A stretch of DNA of 64,000 nucleotides, taken from assembly GCA_963978545.1 (NCBI GenBank), contig OZ021732.1:23257688-23321687 (forward strand). The letters are read 5' to 3'. The DNA is from Linyphia triangularis (lineage: Eukaryota > Arthropoda > Arachnida > Araneae > Linyphiidae). The translations under genes were made by a program, and so were the position numbers. The notes under the pieces were generated by a model that did no database searches, was not told the origin of the DNA, and saw nothing but the letters and a program-made list of their open reading frames with translations. This document shows positions 24,532 through 36,500 of the stretch, piece after piece; the stretch's first letter is position 1; each line of letters starts with the position of its first letter.

Positions 24532-27500
24532 AATTGAAAAATATCTTTCTAACTTCTAAATTATTATCCAATTCTATCTTTGGTTTGTATCTGTGGGGGT
24601 ATATGGAGGGATCAGTTTGAAACATTTGATGTGTTGAATTAGTAAACCTGCCTCTGGTATTCATTCAAACCAGTTTAAAACTTGCCTTCCCATATGCCAA
24701 ATGAGCAGAGTTAAACAGTTAAATTATTACATTTTGTCATTAATAGATCTGAAAATTTTAAATAGCAGCCAGTGGCTGGTAGACACTTTTAGTTTAGTAG
24801 CCACTTTGTCGCTGACTTTTTTAAATTTTTTATCGTTACCCCAGCCATGGGAAAGGAGGATTTGGTAACCCCCCTCCCCCTCCTTTCCCCATCATGAGAT
24901 AAAAATTGGCATTAAAGAAAGCAAATATTCAAAAAAAAAAGGTGACTGGTTGATTAATTTATTTATTTGCCTCATCGCACCATTTAATCAACCTGTGGCG
25001 AATAGATATTATCAGGTTTTTCATTAAAACATTTATTAGGATAATGATTTTATGTAATGTACGTCTTATTTAACACAATTCCTAATGCTGGCACTTGCAT
25101 GAATGTAATACATTTTGGTTAAATAATTGTTGAAATAAGAGTAATATTACTTTATAAAATTCTGAGGTTGCAAGATTATTCTATTCATGTGTTAAAGTTT
25201 CTGAAGATTTCTATTGATTACTTTGAAAGTAAAGTCCAGGGCTATTATCTTTTCTTATTGTCTGTATTTTAAGTGCATTGTGTGATCAAAAATTTATCAA
25301 TGCAGTTGATAGCTACAATTTAGGTTTCAAAAATAGTTTATCAAAACTTCCATTGTGATATTCTAATCTATTAATATTTTAATAAGATCAAAGAGCTGAG
25401 ATGTGAATTTCTATTCTGAATAATTTAAGTTTTTGATTTGATTTATGTGACATCTAACAAAAAAAAGTTTTGAAATTTCTGTCTGTATTTCATGTTTGTC
25501 CATTTCTAATCCTTGGAATTGCACTGTTTATAAAATGCAAATTAAATTAGTGTGTAATGTTTTTATTTAGATAACTGTAACCAAGTATTTGATTAGTGTT
25601 GGCACATTTTGTTCTGTATATACAACCTACTTTTTATTTTCCTCAATACAGAAAGAATATATTTTTATCTATCATTCCCTTAGAGTTTTAGATCTCAAAA
25701 TGTTTCTGTATGAAATTCTATAGACATACGTATTGGGAACTTATCCCTCACGTACATCAGTTATCTATCAAACCAATAAGGCAATTAAATTTCTTTGAAG
25801 TATTCTATTAAGGATAAAAGAATTCAATGTGATTTTGAATAAGAAAAAGAGATTACATCTAATAGACTGTGTCAAGCAGCAATTAGTCAATGGTTTTAAG
25901 CATTATTCAGTCGGTTCTTTTATTGAACCTTTGAAACTGCAAACTCTAATCCTCTGATGCTCCTTAAAAGATTTTCTTTTTTATTGTTTAACTATCCAGG
26001 TAAAAAAAAATTATGGTCAAGATTTTAAACATGATGAAATATGCATTTTTCCTATAATTTCACCTAGGATAAATGGTGTGTAGTCATCCTATTTTAATGC
26101 TTTTTATCAGCAATGTAAAAAACACATGAGGTCACAACAAACACATGAGGCAAAAAACACATGAGGTAAAAAACACATGTTAGCTTTTTAAGGGGGTGCG
26201 GTACCGAAAATAAAAAAAACTTTATTTATGTACATTTTTATGTCAAAAATTTATTTTATGTATGAGATACTATTTATATATCTTTGAGAAAATGTTTTTT
26301 TAAATATTGTGTTTTGTTATTTAAAAAAAATTTAAAAACCAAGAAAAATCCATAATAATTGATGTTTGCGTATTTTGATATAAGTCAAGAAAAAATAAAA
26401 AAAATTTCAAAGTGAAAGCTTTCTGTAATACATAATTATATAAAGAAAATTTTGTCTTCACAGAATTTTGATAGGTGAACTAAAAAAAATTCTCAAAGTT
26501 AAAATATTGAAATTTTTGCTTTTTTTTATGTTATCTTTTATGCTAAAAATTATATTTTAAAACAGAATTAAAAAAATAAAATTCTGTGAAGACAAAATAT
26601 TTAAAACTATATAAATTAAATGCTCCAAAAATTTGAATAGCCAATTGTTAATGGTTCTGGAGATATATCGATTTGAATATGCAACATCTGTGAAAAACAC
26701 TAGTGCTCGAAAAACGCACTTTAAGCAGACGCTTCAAGGTGTTACGCCCATTAGTGATGCTTAAATCACAGGTAATTTTGTGGCGTTCTAATCACCGGAG
26801 GAATAAGATAAAAACATCATTCTCTTCAGGAATGTATGAACTATTTTTTAAAATCAGAAAAAAAAATTGGGATTTTTGAAGAAATTTCGGTACCATACCC
26901 CCTTAAAGAAGTATCTCATTGGTCTAAAAATCACACTGTATGAAAGAGACATTTATTACCTGTATGTTTACTGAACTTTAGATTTTTATATGTAGTTAGA
27001 AATTTAGAAAGATATCTGATCTTGGATAAAAAAAATTCGTTAGCCTCTCTATAAAATTATTTTACATATTACACTTTCTAGCCTCTATTACTGCTTGATT
27101 TGTACTTATACAAAACATATGATACAGGTTTGTTGAAAGTCAAAGATCCCCATCTTCAGATCCAGTTGTACTGTGGCTGAATGGTGGTCCAGGTTGCAGT
27201 TCACTTGATGGATTCTTGAGCGAACTCGGTCCACTCCATGTGTCAGCTGATGGAAAAACTTTGTACAATAATACTTATTCATGGAATAGGGTAATAAATA
27301 GTATTTAAGTACAGAGTATATAATATGAGTTTACCAATTACAAAATCAAAATTAAGTTGAGGTATTCATTTTTCGTTTAAATTGTTTACCCTACAATCTT
27401 TTCATTAATCAATTTCAAGGGCTAAAAAATTCTTTAGGTCAAGAATCGTTAAGAACCCAATGGAAGGAATTGTTTATCCCCTTTCTTGGAAAATCACTTG

Positions 27501-30500
27501 AAGTTCAAATATATATGAGGCCTGACAAAAATTTCAGGGTAGGAAGGAAAAAGTTGGGGTTTTTGTGCTAAATATTTTTAGCAAATATGCAAAAATAAAT
27601 ATTATCAGATTATTAATGTGAAAAATTTAAAACTGATCAGTGATCTAAAATACTTGGGTATATTTATTTTTGTGAGTCAATATTCTGGTATTTATAATTC
27701 TTCCTTGGGTTTAACTGCTCATTATGCAATAATCAATTCATTGCTTTAATGAGCTTTTTTTTTATATAATTAATTTTTTTTTTAATGTTTGTAATTTTAG
27801 AGTAAGTAGGGTTACAGGAAACAAATAATTTTTTTTCCCTTTGGCTTGATTTTGCAATTGGGTTCTACATATACTGTTTTCATTAGTATGTGTATTGACA
27901 GGCATGTGAGCTAGTTTGTAAAATTGTTTTTATATTATTCAAATTAGCATGATTATATTTAAATACAGTTAACTTTTTGTTAAATCTGAAATTAGTCTTT
28001 TTTTTTTTTTTTACTTCGAATGCAGAAGGTAAATGTTTGTCATTTTATACAAATATGAAACATATTTATACAATTAATTTTAATGAGTGCTTCTGCTCAC
28101 TTTTGCTCTTTTCTTATAGATAGCAAATGTTTTATTCTTGGAAGCTCCAGCTGGTGTTGGTTTCTCTTATGCTGATAATAAGAAATATTTCACAGATGAT
28201 GACTCAACATCTTATGATAATTATGTGGCACTGCAGCACTTTTTCCAAAAATTTCCTCAATTTAAGACAAATGATTTTTACATCACTGGTGAGAGTTATG
28301 GAGGGATTTACATACCTACCCTTTCTGTCAGGGTACTTACAGGACCAGCAAAGATTAATTTCAAGGTGGGTCATTCTAAAATGCATGTATATTTGTTGCT
28401 TTTTGATTTAATTTCTACAAACTGAATTTATTTATCTTACTCTTGAGATTCAATGCATACTAACTTTTACTCGTTCTAGGGATTTGCTATCGGGAATGGT
28501 TATTTAGATGTCGCAAACTTGACAAACTCGATTGTATTTTTTGCTTATTATCATGGATTGGTTGGTCAAAAGTGAGTTCAATGTTGTTTCTTTATATAAC
28601 TATGAAACTGAAATAATTTACACAATTTTCAGCAAAAGTGCATATCTCCTTCTTTCAACATATATATAGTATGTTTTCATGAGTTATTATTGGTTTTTGT
28701 AGAAAACTATGAAAAAATTCCTTATCTGTGCTTATAAATTTTGTATTGGATATATTTATAAAATGTCAAATGTCTATTTTTAAAATCAATATGAAGATTT
28801 ATATTTCAGTTTATTACCCTGGGACTTAAGACCAAGGTTATTGGTCAACAGTGTGGTCCTGCGTCTGTCCCCAATTAATGTTTGGGCATGCTCAGGAAAG
28901 GCATTGTGTGGGCATGTGTCTGCTTGTATAAAAAAAGATATATTCTGTTGTTCAGTTGTATTGATGTTTTTTAAAACTAACAACTTTGTAATGGTCTTAG
29001 ACTTAAGGCCCTGGGTAAACTGTACATCAGACCTAAGCCGATTATTCTTCATTGAAATGAAACTGCTAGCTGATGCAAATCAAACTGGTATAATTTCAGT
29101 TTGTATTGGTAGTTTTTTGTTGTTGTTAATTATATATAAGTGAAATGCTTATTTTGGTGTGAATATTGGGTATAATTGTATACATGTAGCATTTAATATT
29201 TTTGGCTTTATATTTTCTTTTAGAGAAAGAAGATAAGCCTATAATTTTATTAAACAGTGTATTTAGCATTACAGACTTTTTCTCCTACTTTTTAGATTGT
29301 GGACTCAACTATCTCAATCTTGTTGCAATGGCCAAGCAACACAAGAATCATGTAATTTTGCCAATCCTGCTTTGAAGAAATGTAGAGATGCTGTAAGTAT
29401 AAAGTTCTTAGTAGATGCCCAAAATTATTGACTAGTCTAGAATGACATACTCATTACTTATTGGTAAATAAATTCTATTAATTTATTAAGTGTATATTAT
29501 ACGTTATAACTATTTGATGTGTAAAAGATATTTCCATCTTCATTAAATAAATTACATATGTGCAATGTTTATGTACATACATTTTGTTTATACAGAATGA
29601 CAGTTTTTAAAATGCATTCAAAATTTAAGTTAATATTATTGATCTCTCTTACAAAACCATATAATTTGCATTCCCAATTAATAAAGATAAATGTTATGTT
29701 TATTTTAGCAACTGTTTCTTGTACATTCCAATTTAGTCAATTATATTCAGTTTATAATTTTTTACATTTTAACTAAGTATTTATTTGCAGGTTGAAGAAG
29801 TAACAGCTATCATTGATGGTGGTGGACTGAATGTCTACAATTTGTATTCCGATTGTGCTCAGTCTTCTGAAAAGGTGTCAAGATACTCTGTTGATAAGAG
29901 GAATCTTTTGCGACTGTTGCCTAAGCCTAGCAATGTATGTAAAGCAATACTTTGAATTGATTTTAAATTTGTTTCATGATAAAATATTGTTAATTATAAT
30001 CTAAATTATATTTCAGCTAATTTTTTTTAGGTTCTGCCCACCTGTGAGCTTTTTATAACAAAATAAGTTTGGGTTGAGTGCCTGAGATATAGTTTTTCTT
30101 TCTATTTTATTTACCAACATCAATAATGGAATTATGAGGCTTTTTGTCTTAACATTTCTTTAAGATGTAAAATGGACAATCATAATTATTTCTGAAACAA
30201 AACTGTACAAGAGCAAGTTTTTTTTTAAGCTAAATATTTATTGTTAACAGCAACTAATAGATCTTTCACATTTGTCTCCTTGTAACATAATTTAATGGTC
30301 GACTAAAATTGCAACAAGCCTAAAAATTAGTAACAAGTGTAGGACAAAATTATATGTTTAAGAAAGCTGATATTTGCTATTTTAGTGCTAGTAGCATTGT
30401 ATCTTGTAAATCAAGATATTTAATTTATTTGATATTTTATCTGTTCAGCTTATTTATTTTATTTCAGACATACTAAAAGCTCACAAGTAAAAACAGCTTA

Positions 30501-33500
30501 ATTTCATAAGATGAAATAATTTTAAGCATTTGTATCAGTCTCTGTATTGACTAAAATCCATGCAAAAACTTCTCAGGAATTTGTATATCCGCAGAACTGT
30601 ATCATGCCTGTTAGTTCTATGTGAGAACAAACTTTAATATATGTTTGCTAAGATTTTATTTCTGTGAATAGAGAGTCAGTTGGAAAAAAAAAAGTATACA
30701 TAACATATTTTTAGCAGAAAATAAAATAAAGCAGATTGTCATAAAAGTTGTTTGATTTTGAGATGTCACTAATGAAAATTGTGCATAAAACTGAAAATTA
30801 AATTTTGTAATTGTCATCAAATATTCAAAGGGCTGTCTCTAAATGTTCTTTTGTTTTCCATAGGGATACACTTACAGCGATGACCCTCCTTGTGTTGATT
30901 CCTCCAACCTCAAGAAATGGCTAAATCTGCCAGCTGTTCGTGATGCTCTGCACATTCCAGCTAAAGTTCAGGATTGGGACATTTGCAGGTTAGAAAGATA
31001 ATGCCTTCTTATACGTAGAAATGCTCCCAAGTAGGAAAAATATCCCTAGCACTTTTTAAAACTATATATATTAAAAAGTTATACACTCAAACCCTGTTAG
31101 TGCAAAATCACTTAACATGAAATCCTGTTCAATACAAAGTAAAAGCAATTCTCTGTGCTTAGAACTTAACGTTAATTTATTCCTTTAACACAAAATTTGG
31201 TTAGCACGAACTATTTCAGAAGCCCCTTCGCATTAACGGGGTTTTGTCTGTATTCTGATCTTGATGAAATTTTACTTATTTGATCTTCTAAACAAGAGTA
31301 GAGTCATTCCTCCTCCCTTTCACCCCTGAAGGATATGATTATATTTTGAAATCTACAGTTTTATACTAATCTCAATTAAATTTTGTACCCTTGATCTTTG
31401 AAACAATACTAGATACTTGACTTTTTGAAAAACCCTCCCCCTTTTCTAACAATTAAGGTGTATGATCGTAACTAGAAAGATACAGTTTTATTTCAATCTG
31501 AAGAAATTTTGCATATTTGATCTTCAAAACGAGGCCTTATTGAAAAACTATATATCATGAACCCTTTTTACTTTCAGCAATTCAAATGTTTATTTAGTTT
31601 TTAATAATAATTTTTTGCTTAACTTGATTTTATGTGCTTAAAAAAGTTGTTTTTGTTTGTAAAAATTATATTTCATTTGTATAAATGGTATACGTACTAT
31701 TTAAGCCCAACTTTTATTAACTGCTATCTGTATTATTCGAAGTACAGTCAAACCTCGTTAACGCGAAGTCGACGGAGCTGCTGAAATTGTTTGCATTAAC
31801 TAAATTTCATGTTAAATAAATAAATGAACGTTAAGTTTTAAGTAGGTAGACCTGCTTTTACTTTGCATTAAACAGATTTCACGTTAAGCGATTTCGCGTT
31901 AATAGGGTTTGACTGTATTACAACAAGCAATTAATGGAAGTTGAGCGCAAATAGTAGGTGTACTTATTATTAATATAATCTCATAAGATTTAAAAATAGA
32001 GATTATACTTTAATTCGTCTGATAAAATAAATGCAGTGAAAAATAAACTGAGGACAAGGGGTTGAAACAAAAATGTTAAAAGTTTATTTATAACATAATC
32101 AAACACTACTACCTCACTAGCAGTCAGAAACCATCTGCCCTGTTTCACAAGAAACTTTTTCTTATATAAGAAATAAATTTGCATATTACAAAGAAATGCA
32201 TGCCTGAAAAAATACCACAGTTGACCAATCAAAAATTCAGAAACAACCAACACAAATATTATTAAACTTTCAAGGAAGAAGCCATACAACTCAACTTAAA
32301 ACTTTAGCTGAAGCAAAAGGTAAACAATAGTTTTGAAAAGTGGGCGTTCACTCATAGCACAGGTTGGGGAAAAGTATGAAGACAGGTACATTAATAAGTA
32401 AGTTAAATAAGCTGTTTATCTAACAGTGCCCCCCCCCCCCCCTCTTCATATTTTTTCTTTTGAAAATGACCTATGAAGTAAAATTTCTGAAACATTGGAC
32501 AATTATGCATCTTCAAGAAAATAAAGTTTTAAACTCTAACATTGTCTAAATTATTTCTCGTCACTATACATTTTCAAAGCTCAAAACCAATTTTAGCATA
32601 CAAATATCATTTTGATATATTAACTTAAGAAATTAAAACTGCACATTAATACTTAAATACTTCAATAATATTAGTGACAATATTAGACATCATGACTTAT
32701 CAATAATACAAGTCAAACTTTAGAAAATATCATTTCCTGAAAATGAAAAAGTTCAGTTTTGCTCAACGGCTTTGTAAAAATGTCAGCAAAGTTCATTTTA
32801 CTAGGAACATGTTGGTGTATACCAAGTCTCTAATGAAGTGTAAGCGAACGTCTATATGTTTCGTTCGATGGTTTTCAATAGGAGAACGAACAAAGTCTAT
32901 TGCAGCCTGATTATCAGCAAGTAGACGGGGATTGTTTGGTAGTTGCTCGATAAGCTGGGCACCAACACACTCCTTGATAATACGTGTATACCATACTAAT
33001 TCCTTTGCAGCTTCCGTCATGGCAACAAACTCGGATTCCATAGATGATAAACCAACACACTTTTCCTTGAAGGCTCGCCAAGCAATTGGTACTTTGTCTA
33101 GCAAGATTAGCTGTCCACCCATGGATGTTCTATCATCTCGATTACTCGCAAAATCAGCGTCAGTGTAGACATTAAGGTTGAAGTTTTGAATTTTGGATAA
33201 GTCCAGCTTCAGCTCTCTGGTATAACTAATATAGCCTAGAAGTTTTAGGAGACCATTCCAATGGCTGATACCTGGATTTTCCTGAAATTGACTAAAAATA
33301 TTAACCGAATATGAAATGTCAGGGCGAGTTCTTCCTGCTAAGAAAGCTAAGCTTCCGATCAAACTACGATATGGGTAGGACTTCATTTCTTCCATCTCAG
33401 AGTCAGTTTGTGGGCATTGGGTTTTAGAATAAATGACCCCTTTAGCTATAGGAAGGGATGATATAGGGAAATTAAATTTCCTAAAATTGTTACAAACTGT

Positions 33501-36500
33501 ATCAATGTATTCGTGATGATGAATACATAACCTGTTACCTTCCTCCACAAATTCTACTCCTAACAGCTTTCTTGTTTTTCCTAAAATCTTTATATCAAAT
33601 CTTTCCTTTAAGAGATTAACTGCTTTATTAGTAAAGATTTTATTTCTTCCAAAAATGATTATGTCGTCTACATATAGTAAAAGAACGACATCTTTTTCTA
33701 AGAAATAAGCACAATTGCACCATTCAAATTTTTTAAATCCTATTTCATATAAAACTTTATGAATTTCAAAATACCAGACACGCCCACTTTGGTGCAAGCC
33801 GTAAATGGCTTTTTGTAATCTGCATACTGAATTAGGATGCTTCTTGTCCTCAAAACCTGGTGGCTGCGTCATGAAAATTAGCTCAGTTAAGGGTGCGTAC
33901 AAGTATGCACACTTAACATCACATTGTAAATGTTCCCAGTTATATAGGCTTACAAGAAGAGCGAAAAAGAATCTTATAACACTAAAGTTTACTACAGGAC
34001 TGTAAACTTCTTCAAAGGTTTCTCCTTTAACCTGGCGGAATCCGTGTGCAACGAGTCTTGATTTATATCTTACGATTTCACCAGATTCATTCTTCTTTAC
34101 TGTATATACCCACCTGCATCCTAGAACTTTGGCATTAGGGGGTTTCTCAACAAGAGTCCATACTTGACGCTCTTGCATGATCTCGAGTTCCTCCTTCATT
34201 GCCGCCACCCATTCTTGCTTTTGTGGACATAAAAGAGCCATTTTAAAATTAGTAGGGATTAAAATATCACCACCTAGTCACGCTGATGTCGCATTACAGG
34301 CGTTATCGTGAGTCTTCACTATTCCTTCATAGTTGTCCGTGCCACTAAAATTGAAAATTGATGGATCGTACTCCAAATTCTTTCTGGAACAGTACTTGGA
34401 TATATCATTTAAAGATCTTAAGCATTCCTTCTCTCCTTTTAGAAAGTAATAAATATCGGTTCTTGAACCATCTGGTCTGGGTACAGGCTTTCGTATCCAA
34501 ACCGCTTCAACAGGTTCTGGTTTTTCTGTAGCAGGTGGTAATTTTTCCTGTGATTGACCAGGCTCCTCTTCATCGTCATCAACTGCTTCAGAACTTTCAT
34601 CTGTAGATGCCGATTCCTCTTTTGGTAATGTATACTCATCTTCACTGTCAGATTCTGCATCCTCTGCATACCAGTTTTTAAAAGGGTCCAGGACTGCTCC
34701 CTACTGCTCACCCATCTTTTCTCTGGCTCTTGCTTGACAGTTTCATCAAATCTTACATTGATAGTTTCTATGATTTTCCTCTCTTGTGGTAGCCAAATTC
34801 TGTATCCTCTGGTATTCAGTGCATACCCAACTAAAATACCTTTCTTGGCTCTCATATCAAGTTTTCTTCTTAGTTGTTTTGGTACTCCAACAAACGCCTT
34901 GGTTCCAAATGGTTTCAGGTGCTTAACAGATGGTTGTCTTCCTCCATAAAGTTCAAACGGGGTGATCTTTTGACCAGTGTGACACACCCTGTTCCAGGTG
35001 TAGACGAAATGTAATAGGGCTTCTGACCAAAATCCGTCTGTCAATCCACTGTCCTTTAAAAGTACTTTTATGCCATCAACAGCTGTATAGTTGAATCGTT
35101 CAGCTGTGCCATTTTGTTCGGGAGTGTATACGTTGGTACGCTCGTGCCGCATTCCTTGCTCTTCAAATAAAGAACTAAACTTCTCATTGGCAAATTCCAA
35201 ACCGTTATCTGTTCGGACTGCAACTATTCTTTCATTCAGGAATCTTTCTGCTCTTCGCTGAAATCTTTGAAAAACATCAAAAGCTTCAGATTTTTCTTTT
35301 AGAGGATAAGCTGCCACTTTTCTAGAATAATCATCTATTATGGTAAAAAAATATCTGTGTCCTTCTCGTGATGGTTTTGGCAACGGGCCACATAGATCCA
35401 TATGGACTAATTCAAGAGGCTTTTTAGATCTGATAGTACCAATAGGCTTGAAACTCACTCTTTTCGACTTGGCTTCCACGCATGGCTCACACTGTGGAAA
35501 ATTTCTGGCAAGTTTCGGGAGTCCTTTAACGCAATTCTGCTGACTTGTCTGCACTAGATGCTAAGGATTAATGTGGACAAAACGCCTGTGTCACATCTTT
35601 GCTTCCTCAGGTTGGGATAATGATGCTGTCACTTCTTTAGAACTTCCTGGGTATGTCGCGTGACATACGTATAATCCGTTTATTTTCTTAGCTGAAAAGT
35701 GCACTCTACCCGAACTAAGGTAGACTGTGATTTTTCCTCCTTTGCCTACAAACTTTGCTCCTCCTTCATCAAAACGAGGTCCTGCCAAAAGGTTTCTTCT
35801 AAGATTTGGAGAGTATATTACATTCTTTAAATGAATGACTTCTCTCCCAAATTTCAAAGTGACTGTACCACGTCCTACAACCTGACATGTCACTCCATCA
35901 ACAGCAACAGTCATCTGCTCCCCTTTGGTAGGTGTGAAGTCTCGAAACAGCTCTCGATTGCGGCAAAAATGAAAAGATGCTGCAGTATCAAAAACCCAAG
36001 CTGTATCGTCTAAACACTTTTCCCCACAATGAGTCTCGGCCACGTAGCTACTTCCAGGCATCTCCTTGAAGTGCTTGGTTTTCTCTGGACATCGATTTTT
36101 GCAGTGCCCCGATTGGTTACATCGGTAGCATATCACCTTGTTTGCAATAGGAGTACTGGGTCTGGCAGGCTTTGGTCTGGATATCGGCTTGGATCCAACA
36201 GGTGTTTGGAATCTGGTAGGAGTAGGTCTGATTGGAGCTGGCTTCGATCTTGCAATGAAAGCAACTGCTTCCTGGTCCCCTTGCCTCTGCTTCAATCTTG
36301 CCTCTTCGGCTAACAACTCTTCCAAAACTCTGTCAAAGGTAAAATTTTCTTCTTTCCATCTATATATAACTTGGATGATTCCCTCAAATGCTGGAGGCAA
36401 ATGTCTTATCAATTGAAAACTCTGATATAATTCTTCCAAAGGATGACCTGCTCCTTTCAACTGGGATACTATCCTTCTTAATCTAGCAGCAAAAAGTCCA

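Noticed and set aside
31990..32289. 99-codon frame on the minus strand, repeated at 36998-37297
   Set aside because: It lies wholly inside the two copia LTRs and is duplicated only because they are; no known domain.
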